The notes: generated by a model from the sequence alone, not told the origin. Numbered from the stretch's first letter, positions 1 to 5,256 are shown. The stretch: 5,256 nt of DNA from JBDTNK01 sp039933775 (GCA_039933775.1 JBDTNK010000104.1:1-5256), one strand, 5' to 3'. A program made the numbers and translations.

Positions 1-330
1 CTTGAAGTAGTCGCCGAAGCTCCAGTTGCCGAGCATCTCGAAGAAGGTGTGGTGGCGCGGCGTGCGCCCGACCTCCTCGAAGTCGTTGTGCTTGCCCTGC
101 ACGCGGAGGCAGAGCTGGGCATCGACGGCACGCGTGTACTCGCGTTTCTCCTCGCCGGTCATGACCCGCTTGAACGGCGCCATGCCGGAGTTCACGAAGA
201 GGAGCGTCGGATCGTCGCGCGCGAGCAGCGGCGCGGAGGGCACGCGGGTGTGCCCCCGTTCCTCGAAGAAGCGCTGGAATCGCTCGCGGAGCTCCGCGGC
301 GGCGGTGGAGTGCATCGGTCGATCCGTCAT
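1..330 (-). CDS. alaS: Alanyl-tRNA synthetase, N-terminal fragment (3' end outside window)
   Basis: AlaRS is the cytoplasmic class II enzyme that charges tRNA-Ala. Only the first 110 codons are present; the frame is open to the window edge, whereas the complete family is usually about 870-900 residues. The fragment is the start of the aminoacylation domain. It shows the ELRERFQRFFEERGH helix (residues 13-27), motif 1 region DPTLLFVNSGMAPFK (40-54), and motif 2 region with GKHND (79-83) followed by HHTFFEMLGNWSFGDYFK (93-110), a hallmark of AlaRS. R76 and K80 in this region match the ATP-contacting Arg/Lys of the family. Residue 73 is Leu where SQ(R/K)C is usual. The start at 330 has no clear Shine-Dalgarno; an in-frame ATG at 315 (residue 6) gives an N-terminus closer in length to E. 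coli AlaRS and is a real alternative. The gene lies 76 nt downstream of the YtxH gene, with a hairpin between them. Confidence 0.97.
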   Translation of the reverse strand, partial: MTDRPMHSTAAAELRERFQRFFEERGHTRVPSAPLLARDDPTLLFVNSGMAPFKRVMTGEEKREYTRAVDAQLCLRVQGKHNDFEEVGRTPRHHTFFEMLGNWSFGDYFK

Positions 331-346
331 TGGCTGGAGGCGTGCG

Positions 347-370
347 AAGAGCCGGTGGTCACCGGCTCTT
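347..370 (-). terminator. Perfect 10-bp hairpin between the YtxH gene and alaS (possible terminator or leader structure)
   Basis: AAGAGCCGGT (347-356) and ACCGGCTCTT (361-370) are exact inverted complements around a 4-nt loop, giving a strong GC-rich stem. On the minus strand it sits 37 nt after the YtxH stop and 16 nt before the alaS start. The T-tract after the stem is poor in that direction (only TCTT, then CGC), so a classical intrinsic terminator is not certain. A second copy of the arm sequence, CTCTTCG at 375-381, can pair with 345-351 instead, so two mutually exclusive folds exist. It could end or attenuate the upstream operon, or act as a leader structure for alaS. Confidence 0.45.
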
Positions 371-406
371 TCGACTCTTCGTGCGGGGCGGCCGTCGTCG
401 CGTGGA

Positions 407-649
407 TCAACCTTCGGCGCGGGCCTCGGTCTCGAACTCGGTGAGCATGTCGGCGCGCGCCTGCTCGGCCGCCTGCCGCCCCTCGTTGATGGAGTCGCCG
501 ATCTGGCTGCGCTTCTCGTCGACGAACTCTGCGACCTGCTCGCGCATCTTCTCGCCGGAGTCGGGTGCCAGCAGCAGCCCGACCGCGGCGCCGACGAGGC
601 CGCCGATCACCACGCCCGCCAGGAAGCTGCCGAATCCGGAATCCTTCAT
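407..649 (-). CDS. YtxH-family small membrane protein
   Basis: This is an 80-residue protein with one hydrophobic Gly/Ala-rich segment (residues 8-28, FLAGVVIGGLVGAAVGLLLAP) followed directly by the APDSGEK(M)RE motif typical of YtxH-domain proteins. Next comes a charged, probably coiled-coil tail (about 33-77) rich in Glu, Ala, Gln and Arg. The molecular function of the family is unknown; in Bacillus YtxH is a general-stress protein. The likely topology is a single membrane anchor with a cytoplasmic helical tail. The start codon overlaps the stop of the DUF948 gene as ATGA (646-649), so translation is probably coupled. An AGGAG at 661-665 with an 11-nt spacer gives it a ribosome binding site of its own. 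Length matches other short YtxH proteins. Family assignment is good; any role in this operon is inference. Confidence 0.88.
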   Translation of the reverse strand: MKDSGFGSFLAGVVIGGLVGAAVGLLLAPDSGEKMREQVAEFVDEKRSQIGDSINEGRQAAEQARADMLTEFETEARAEG

Positions 650-1017
650 GGGTAGTACCGCTCCTCAGGTGTAGGCGACGATTCTACCGGCCCGAGCGAG
701 ACGCGTCCCGAGGCGGCCGCCGTGCGCACGTCGTCGAGCGTGGTGCCGAGGTGGTTCATGAGGTCGGTCAGCCGCTCCAGCTTGACCGCCACGTCCTCGC
801 TGAGCACCTCGACGTTCGCGACGAGGTCGCGCGTGTGGACGAGCGTCGGCCGCAGCTCCGCGTCGGCCACGCCGAGCAGCGCTCGGGCCTCGCTCGCCAA
901 TGCCCGCGTCTCACGCACGAGCGGCAGCGTCGCGACACTCAGCACGACCACGCCCGCGCCCACGAGCAGCACGCCAAGCCCGACCCCCACGTTGAAGATC
1001 GCGGTCACCAGGTCCAT
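646..1017 (-). CDS. DUF948-type membrane-anchored coiled-coil protein
   Basis: This is a 123-residue protein. It has an N-terminal transmembrane helix (about residues 5-31, Val/Gly/Leu-rich) and then a long amphipathic helical region (about 33-100, with RETRALASEARALL, ELRPTLVHTRDLVANVEVL and VKLERLTDLMNHLGTTLDDV). It ends in a Pro/Ser/Glu-rich tail and a terminal YYP. This layout is that of DUF948 proteins: one anchor plus a heptad-like helix that resembles methyl-accepting or tethering coiled coils. The function is unknown. The start at 1017 has an excellent Shine-Dalgarno, AGGAAGGAG at 1022-1030. A DUF948 gene followed by another small gene just before alaS is a recurring arrangement in Actinobacteria, which strengthens the family call. 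Its stop overlaps the next start. A structural role at the membrane is likely, but that is inference. Confidence 0.82.
   Translation of the reverse strand: MDLVTAIFNVGVGLGVLLVGAGVVVLSVATLPLVRETRALASEARALLGVADAELRPTLVHTRDLVANVEVLSEDVAVKLERLTDLMNHLGTTLDDVRTAAASGRVSLGPVESSPTPEERYYP
661..665 (-). promoter_or_regulatory. Ribosome binding site of the YtxH gene
   Basis: On the minus strand the sequence reads AGGAG, 11 nt upstream of the ATG at 649. It lies inside the last codons of the DUF948 gene. Together with the ATGA overlap it supports the chosen start for the YtxH gene, though the spacing is longer than ideal. Confidence 0.6.
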
Positions 1018-1021
1018 TGGG

Positions 1022-1030
1022 CTCCTTCCT
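1022..1030 (-). promoter_or_regulatory. Strong Shine-Dalgarno of the DUF948 gene
   Basis: The minus strand reads AGGAAGGAG followed by a 4-nt spacer (CCCA) and the ATG at 1017. The doubled AGGA/GGAG core lets the ribosome use either register. This is the best ribosome binding site in the window and fits a gene that begins after an intergenic gap and cannot rely on translational coupling. Confidence 0.75.
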
Positions 1031-1044
1031 CCGCGGCGCAGTAT

Positions 1045-1088
1045 GGACCGATGCGCGCCGGGCGCGCTGAGCTCACCTGCCTCGGTCC
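1045..1088 (-). other. Nested inverted repeat in the intergenic gap before the DUF948 gene
   Basis: The 82-nt gap 1018-1099 contains an outer exact 7-bp inverted repeat, GGACCGA (1045-1051) with TCGGTCC (1082-1088). It encloses a GC hairpin, GCGCGC (1053-1058) and GCGCGC (1062-1067), with a 3-nt loop. No T-tract follows on the minus strand, so an intrinsic terminator is unlikely. It may slow decay or transcription between the mnmA half and the alaS half of the operon, or it may be a chance product of high GC. I found no convincing -35/-10 promoter pair in the gap. Confidence 0.35.
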
Positions 1089-1099
1089 GACGCGTGCGA

Positions 1100-1489
1100 T
1101 CAGCGCTCGCGCGAGCCGCGCCCGGCGATCCGCGGCCCTTCCTCGTCCTCGTCGGCCGCCGGCCGCGTCGCGCGCGGCTTGCGCTGACCCGTCGATCGCG
1201 AACGGCGCCGCGGCGTGATCTGCGCCGTTCGTTCGGGGCCGAGCGCGGCGAGCAGCACGACCACCAGCATGGCGAGCTGCGCGCCGATCGAGGCTGTCAC
1301 CACGTGGACATCACCGATGCGCAGCGGCTCGAGCCCGGTCCGCGCGCCGATGAGATCGCCCACCACCGCACCGCCGATCGCGGCGAGCAGCAGCAGGAGC
1401 GTGATCGAGCCCCATCGGTCTCGAATGATCACGAAGATGAGCAGGTTCAGCACCGCCACGAAGACGACGAGCGGGAGCCAGGGGCTCAT
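1100..1489 (-). CDS. Unrecognised small three-helix membrane protein coupled to mnmA
   Basis: I do not recognise this 129-residue protein with confidence. It shows three hydrophobic segments: about residues 4-22, 29-48 (Leu-rich, then GGAVVGDLIGA with glycine spacing) and 64-84. The short linker after TM1 is RDRWGS, and a 16-residue loop lies between TM2 and TM3. The C-terminal tail (85-129) is hydrophilic: first strongly basic (PRRRSRS, QRKPRATR), then an acidic cluster DEDEE, then basic again. The glycine-patterned second helix is faintly like the GlsB/YeaQ transglycosylase-associated small membrane proteins, but this is a weak resemblance. The start at 1489 was chosen because its ATG overlaps the mnmA stop as ATGA (1486-1489) and because it leads directly into TM1; an upstream in-frame extension would run into low-complexity sequence. 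No own Shine-Dalgarno is visible, so translation is probably coupled to mnmA. Confidence 0.8.
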   Translation of the reverse strand: MSPWLPLVVFVAVLNLLIFVIIRDRWGSITLLLLLAAIGGAVVGDLIGARTGLEPLRIGDVHVVTASIGAQLAMLVVVLLAALGPERTAQITPRRRSRSTGQRKPRATRPAADEDEEGPRIAGRGSRER

Positions 1490-2571
1490 GTGCGAGCGAT
1501 GCGACCGCCGCCCAGGCATTCCTCGCCGTCGTACAGCACCGCCCCCTGGCCGGGCGCCGGTGCCCAGACCGGCTCCGCGGTCTCGATCGCCAGCCGGTCC
1601 TCCCCCACCAGCGTCACCTCGCACGGCACGTCGCTGCCCTTGTGCCGGATCCGGACGCTGGCCTCGAAGCGCTCGGCCGGAGGCTCGCCGGCGATGAAGT
1701 GGCGCCCCTCGACGCTGAAGGCCGATGCAAAGATCTCGTCACGCCGGCCGATGACGATCTCGTTCGTCGCCGGGCGCACCTCGCGGACGTAGATGGGCTC
1801 GCCCAGCGCCACGCCCAAGCCGTGTCGCTGCCCGACGGTGAAGTGCGCGTAGCCGGTGTGCGTCCCAACGCGCGCGCCGGCGGCGTCGATGATCGGGCCC
1901 GGCTCCCCGTCGTACCCGCGGCGCTCCGCCAGGATCGTGCGGTAATCGCCGAACGGAACGAAGCAGATCTCCTGGCTCTCCGGCTTCTGCGCGGTCGGCA
2001 GCTCAAGCTCCGCGGCCAGCGCCCTGACCTGCGGCTTCGTCATCTCGCCGAGCGGGAATCGCGTGGCGGCGAGCTGCTCCTGGGTCAGCACCCACAGGAA
2101 ATACGTCTGGTCCTTCTGCGCGTCGGCGGCCCGCAGCAGGCGCCAGCGGCCGTCACGCAGCTCGGTGCGTGCGTAGTGGCCGGTCGCCACCGCCTCGGCG
2201 CCGTAGACCGCCAGCCCGCGGCGCAGCAGCTCGTCGAACTTGATGTACTGGTTGCAGGCCTGGCACGGGTTCGGCGTCGCGCCATCCAGGTACGCGTCGG
2301 CGAAGGCGTCGATGACCCGCTCGCGGAATTCGCGCTCGACGTTGAGCACGTAGAACGGGATGTCGAGCAGCTGCGCCACGCGACGCGCGTCGTCGGCGGC
2401 ATCAGGCGAGCAGCACGAGCGCTTGTGCTCGAAGCCCTCTCCCTCGCCGTCGTGGGTGCGCATCCAGACCCCGACGACCTCCTCGTCACTGGTCCGTGCC
2501 TGCTGCGCGAGGAGCGCGGCGGCAACGCTCGAATCCACCCCGCCGCTCATGGCGGCCACGATCCGGTTCAT
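1486..2571 (-). CDS. mnmA: tRNA-Uridine 2-sulfurtransferase MnmA (TrmU), CXXC+C type
   Basis: MnmA makes the 2-thio group of wobble uridine 34 in Lys, Glu and Gln tRNAs. It adenylates the uridine and replaces the activated oxygen with sulfur delivered from a cysteine desulfurase. The protein is full length (361 residues). An N-terminal ATP-pyrophosphatase domain carries the PP-loop SGGVDSS (9-15) and AVATGHYA (127-134). The central region has NPCQACNQYIKF (101-112), DQTYFLW (154-160) and ESQEICFVPFGDY (198-210), followed by FTVGQRHGLG (244-253). The C-terminal beta-barrel ends in GEECLGGGRI. C106 and C203 align with the two catalytic cysteines of E. coli MnmA. An extra cysteine, C103, sits where the E. 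coli enzyme has Asp, giving a CXXC plus C pattern associated with iron-sulfur-dependent MnmA. A further pair, C53-C54, lies in RSCCSP. The start overlaps the desulfurase stop as ATGA (2568-2571), so the two genes are coupled and the sulfur donor is encoded next door. Confidence 0.98.
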   Translation of the reverse strand: MNRIVAAMSGGVDSSVAAALLAQQARTSDEEVVGVWMRTHDGEGEGFEHKRSCCSPDAADDARRVAQLLDIPFYVLNVEREFRERVIDAFADAYLDGATPNPCQACNQYIKFDELLRRGLAVYGAEAVATGHYARTELRDGRWRLLRAADAQKDQTYFLWVLTQEQLAATRFPLGEMTKPQVRALAAELELPTAQKPESQEICFVPFGDYRTILAERRGYDGEPGPIIDAAGARVGTHTGYAHFTVGQRHGLGVALGEPIYVREVRPATNEIVIGRRDEIFASAFSVEGRHFIAGEPPAERFEASVRIRHKGSDVPCEVTLVGEDRLAIETAEPVWAPAPGQGAVLYDGEECLGGGRIART

Positions 2572-3734
2572 GAGACCGATGCCACCATGGGGCGCGGTCC
2601 GACCATGGCGCGCAGCCTGGTCACGGCCTCGCGCACGGCCTGTATCGTCCGCTCGACCTCGTCGCTGGTCGTGCCGCGTCCGACGCTGAGGCGCAGTGAG
2701 CCGTGCGCCAGCTGGGGTGAAATGCCCAGCGCCAGCAACACGTGGCTCGGCTCGAGGCTGCCCGAGGTGCAGGCGCTGCCGGTGGACGCCGCGATCCCGG
2801 CCACGTCGAGCGCCGCGATGAGATCGCCGCCCTCCACGCCGTCGATAACGACAGAGGCGCTGTTCGACAGGCGCCCGCTCGGATGGCCGGTCAGCTCGAC
2901 GCCGTCAATCGCGGTCAGCGCAGCGATCAGCCGGTCGCGCAGCGCGGCCTGGCGCGCGTTCTCGGCGTCTCGGTCGACGTCCGCCAGCTCGAGCGCGCGG
3001 GCGAAGCCGACGGCGAGCGGCACGTTCTCGGTGCCGGCGCGACGCTGGCGCTCCTGCGCCCCGCCCTGCATCTGCGGCAGCAGCTGCGTCCCCTGCCGCA
3101 CGAAGAGCGCGCCGATCCCCTTCGGACCGTAGAGCTTGTGCGCCCCGAGGCTCAGCAGGTCGACGCCGAGCTCATTGACGTCGAGCGGCATCGTGCCGGC
3201 GGCCTGGATCGCATCGGTATGGAAGGCGACCCGTCGCTCGCGGCAGATGGCACCGATCTCGGCGATCGGCAGAACGGTGCCGACCTCGTTGGAGGCGGCC
3301 ATGATCGAGACGAGGATGGTGTGCTCCCCGATCGCGACCGCCAGCTCGTCAGGATCGACGAGGCCCCATCGGTCCACCGGCAGGTAGGTGACCTCGAAGC
3401 CGGAGCGCTCGAGCACCTGGCAGGCGTGCAGGACCGCGTGGTGCTCGATCGAGCTGGTGACGATGTGCCGTCCGCGCGCGGATGCGGCCCAGGCAATGCC
3501 CTTGACCGCGAGGTTGTCGGACTCCGTCCCGCCACTGGTGAAGACGATCTCACGTGGCTTCGCACCGATGGCGCGCGCAATCGTGTCGCGTGACTCGTCG
3601 AGCGCCTGGCGCGCACGGCGGCCCGCGGCGTAGATGCTCGACGGGTTGCCCCAGTGCTCGGTGAAGTACGGCAGCATCGCCTCGAGCACCTCGCGCCGCA
3701 CCGGCGTCGTCGCGGCGTGGTCGAGGTAGATCAT
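2568..3734 (-). CDS. Cysteine desulfurase, group I (IscS/NifS family)
   Basis: This PLP enzyme converts cysteine to alanine and holds the released sulfur as an enzyme persulfide. It passes the sulfur to tRNA thiolation and possibly Fe-S assembly. The 388-residue protein has the N-terminal YLDHAATTP (3-11), GGTESDN (68-74) and IEHHAV (96-101, with H99 as the residue stacking on PLP). It also has ASNEVGT (147-153), HTDAIQA (172-178) and SLGAHKLYGPKG (195-206), with K200 as the PLP lysine. The mobile loop STGSACTSGSLEPSHVL (317-333) carries the catalytic C322, and the long loop is typical of group I. The start at 3734 was chosen because MIYLDHAATTP is the usual beginning of the family; an upstream in-frame ATG at 3809 would overlap aspS. 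It lies 31 nt after aspS and overlaps mnmA by 4 nt, so it is most likely the dedicated MnmA sulfur donor, like B. subtilis YrvO. Whether it also serves Fe-S assembly cannot be told from this window. Confidence 0.97.
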   Translation of the reverse strand: MIYLDHAATTPVRREVLEAMLPYFTEHWGNPSSIYAAGRRARQALDESRDTIARAIGAKPREIVFTSGGTESDNLAVKGIAWAASARGRHIVTSSIEHHAVLHACQVLERSGFEVTYLPVDRWGLVDPDELAVAIGEHTILVSIMAASNEVGTVLPIAEIGAICRERRVAFHTDAIQAAGTMPLDVNELGVDLLSLGAHKLYGPKGIGALFVRQGTQLLPQMQGGAQERQRRAGTENVPLAVGFARALELADVDRDAENARQAALRDRLIAALTAIDGVELTGHPSGRLSNSASVVIDGVEGGDLIAALDVAGIAASTGSACTSGSLEPSHVLLALGISPQLAHGSLRLSVGRGTTSDEVERTIQAVREAVTRLRAMVGPRPMVASVS

Positions 3735-3765
3735 GACCGCCCGATGATACCCACCCGACGCAGCA

Positions 3766-5256
3766 TCAGCCGCCGCCCTGCTCCTCGACCACGCGAAGGT
3801 GCAGCTCATCGAGCTGCTTCGGGGCGAGCGGTGAGGGGGCGCGCATCATGGGGTCGGTGCCCGACTGCGTCTTCGGGAAGGCCATCACCTCGCGGATGTT
3901 GTCGACCTGCGCGTAGAGAGCAGCCCATCGGTCCAGTCCGATGGCGATCCCGCCGTGCGGTGGGGCGCCGTACTCGAGCGCGTCGAGCAGCGCGCCGAAT
4001 TCGTCGCGCATGCCCTCGACGGTGTGGCCCATCAGCGCGAACGCCTTCTCGAGCAGCGGCCGCTGGTGGATCCGGATCGAGCCGCCACCCGACTCCCAGC
4101 CGTTGAGCGCCAGGTCGTACTGCTGCGCACGGACCGCGCCGGGATCGGTCTCCATGAGTGGGATGTCCTCGGGCACCGGCGCGCTGAACGGGTTGTGGGT
4201 GGCGTCCCAGCGTCCCCCCTCCGCGTCCCAGGTGAACATCGGGAAGCGGTGGACCCACACGTAGCCGAGCACGCCGGGCTGGCGCAGGCCAAGCCGCTCC
4301 CCCATCTCCAGCCGCACGTAGCCCAGCGCCTCGGCGGCGGCGATGCGGTCGGCGTCGGCCACGGCGAGGACGAGATCACCCGCCTCAGCCCCGGTCGCTG
4401 CGAGCAGCTGCGTCTCGTGGCCCTCCACGAACTTCGCCGCAGGCCCATGGAGGGCGCCGTCCGCTTGCACGGCGAGATGCACCAGTCCCTTTGCACCGTG
4501 CCGCTTCGCGAGGTCGATCAGCTCGTCGAGCTGTTTGCGGGAGTAGTTGCCGCAGCCGGCCGCGACGATCGCGAAGACCGCGCCACCGGCGGCGATGGGA
4601 TCGGCGAAGACGCGGAAGTCGATGCCGCGCACCGTATCGGTCAGGTCGGTGAGCTCCATCCCGAAGCGGATATCGGGCTTGTCGGACCCGTAGCGGGCGA
4701 TCGCATCGGCGTAGGTCAGGCGCGGAAACGGCTCCTCGAGGATCGGGCGCTCGGGCAGGACCTCTTTGGCGACCCGGGTGACGACGCGCTCGACGGTCGA
4801 GATCACGTCCTCCTCGGCCACGAAGCTCATCTCGATGTCGACCTGCGTGTGCTCCGGCTGCCGGTCGCCGCGCAGGTCCTCATCGCGGTACGCATGCGCG
4901 AGCTGGAAGTAGCGGTCGTAGCCGGCCACCATCAGCAGCTGCTTCAGCTGCTGCGGGCTCTGCGGCAGGGCGTAGAAGTCGCCGGGGCGCAGGCGCGACG
5001 GCACCACGAAGTCGCGTGCCCCCTCCGGCGTGCTCCGGATCAGGGTGGGCGTCTCGATCTCGACGAAGTGCTCGTCCTCGAGCGCTCGTCGGATCGCCGA
5101 GGCGAGGCGCGAGCGGAGGAGCATGCGCTGCTGCATCGGCGGACGCCGCAGGTCCAGGTAGCGGTGTTTCAGCCGCAGCGATTCGTCGAGCCCCGGCTGC
5201 TCCTCGTTGATGTAGAACGGCGGCACCTTGCTCGGGTTGAGCACCTCGAACCGATC
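3766..5256 (-). CDS. aspS: Aspartyl-tRNA synthetase, missing its N-terminal domain at the window edge
   Basis: AspRS is the cytoplasmic class II enzyme that charges tRNA-Asp. The window holds 496 C-terminal residues; bacterial AspRS is usually about 590, so most of the N-terminal OB-fold anticodon-binding domain is missing. No start codon is in view: the frame is open to 5256, and the GTG at 5244 is internal (FEVLNPSKVPP). In window numbering, motif 1 is FVEIETPTLIRSTPEGARDF (64-83), then YALPQSPQQLKQLLMVAGYDRYFQ (95-118, in part) and motif 2 AYRDEDLRGDRQPEHTQVDIEMSF (122-145, in part). A bacterial-type GAD insertion follows (about 205-325), then NGWESGGGSIRIHQ (385-398) and motif 3 GIAIGLDRW (436-444), ending with AFPKTQSGTDPM. 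Variants include His at 136, where QPEFTQ is usual, and Trp at 444 in motif 3. Discriminating versus non-discriminating type cannot be judged because key N-terminal residues lie outside. It appears to be the first gene of the run seen here. Confidence 0.97.
   Translation of the reverse strand, partial: DRFEVLNPSKVPPFYINEEQPGLDESLRLKHRYLDLRRPPMQQRMLLRSRLASAIRRALEDEHFVEIETPTLIRSTPEGARDFVVPSRLRPGDFYALPQSPQQLKQLLMVAGYDRYFQLAHAYRDEDLRGDRQPEHTQVDIEMSFVAEEDVISTVERVVTRVAKEVLPERPILEEPFPRLTYADAIARYGSDKPDIRFGMELTDLTDTVRGIDFRVFADPIAAGGAVFAIVAAGCGNYSRKQLDELIDLAKRHGAKGLVHLAVQADGALHGPAAKFVEGHETQLLAATGAEAGDLVLAVADADRIAAAEALGYVRLEMGERLGLRQPGVLGYVWVHRFPMFTWDAEGGRWDATHNPFSAPVPEDIPLMETDPGAVRAQQYDLALNGWESGGGSIRIHQRPLLEKAFALMGHTVEGMRDEFGALLDALEYGAPPHGGIAIGLDRWAALYAQVDNIREVMAFPKTQSGTDPMMRAPSPLAPKQLDELHLRVVEEQGGG

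Noticed and set aside
331..406. A T-box riboswitch or sigma-70 promoter for alaS
   Set aside because: The 76-nt gap is too short for a T-box, and the one TTGATC box (405-410) has no -10 match at a suitable distance.
722..1792. A 356-codon open frame on the plus strand across the DUF948, membrane protein and mnmA genes
   Set aside because: It is Ser/Arg/Thr-rich with no domain signature and runs antisense to three better-supported genes with start/stop overlaps and ribosome binding sites.
1642..3132. A 496-codon open frame on the plus strand opposite mnmA and the desulfurase
   Set aside because: It lies wholly antisense to two clearly identified genes, has an Arg/Ala/Val/Asp-rich composition typical of a mirror frame in high-GC DNA, and shows no recognisable motif.
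2742..3593. A 283-codon open frame on the plus strand opposite the desulfurase
   Set aside because: It is a shadow of the codon bias of the desulfurase gene; no motif, ribosome binding site or neighbour supports it.
1410..3934. The sequence CCCATCGGTC recurring at 1411-1420, 3365-3374 and 3924-3933
   Set aside because: Each copy encodes Asp-Arg-Trp in the minus-strand gene it lies in (RDRWG in the membrane protein, VDRWG in the desulfurase, GLDRW in AspRS), so the repeat reflects similar codons and is too sparse and irregular for a regulatory or uptake signal.
5242..5244. GTG at 5244 as the start of aspS
   Set aside because: The frame stays open upstream to the window edge with family-like residues (DRFEVLNPSK), and about 100 N-terminal residues of AspRS would be missing, so this is an internal codon.

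Overview
This is a gene-dense, high-GC bacterial window (by eye roughly two thirds G+C). Every credible gene lies on the minus strand, so transcription runs from high to low coordinates. In that order the genes are: aspartyl-tRNA synthetase (aspS, cut at its 5' end by the window edge), a group I cysteine desulfurase (IscS/NifS type), tRNA-Uridine 2-sulfurtransferase (mnmA), an unrecognised small three-helix membrane protein, a DUF948-type membrane/coiled-coil protein, a YtxH-type membrane/coiled-coil protein, and the first 110 codons of alanyl-tRNA synthetase (alaS, cut at its 3' end by the window edge).

The genes are packed as in one operon. Three junctions are ATGA stop/start overlaps (desulfurase/mnmA, mnmA/membrane protein, DUF948/YtxH). 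The aspS/desulfurase gap is 31 nt, and the only larger gaps are 82 nt (1018-1099) and 76 nt (331-406). Each of those two gaps holds an inverted repeat. The one at 347-370 is a perfect 10-bp hairpin just upstream of alaS and could be a terminator or leader structure. No gene-free stretch exceeds 300 bases, and I see no RNA genes, mobile elements, CRISPR arrays or convincing promoters.

The functional theme is tRNA maturation and charging. The desulfurase supplies persulfide sulfur and MnmA uses it to make 2-thiouridine at the wobble position of Lys/Glu/Gln tRNAs, while AspRS and AlaRS charge tRNAs. The order aspS - desulfurase - mnmA - ... - alaS recalls Bacillus subtilis (hisS-aspS ... yrvO-mnmA ... 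alaS). A DUF948 protein just upstream of alaS recalls Actinobacteria. This mixture, the high GC and the protein sequences suggest a Chloroflexota-like or related Terrabacteria lineage (for example Limnocylindria-like). That placement is a low-confidence inference.

The most noteworthy points are a CXXC+C cysteine pattern in MnmA, which predicts the iron-sulfur-dependent 'ancient' type of the enzyme, and the uncharacterised membrane protein translationally coupled to it. Otherwise this is ordinary housekeeping DNA, and I see no sign of a wholly new system.
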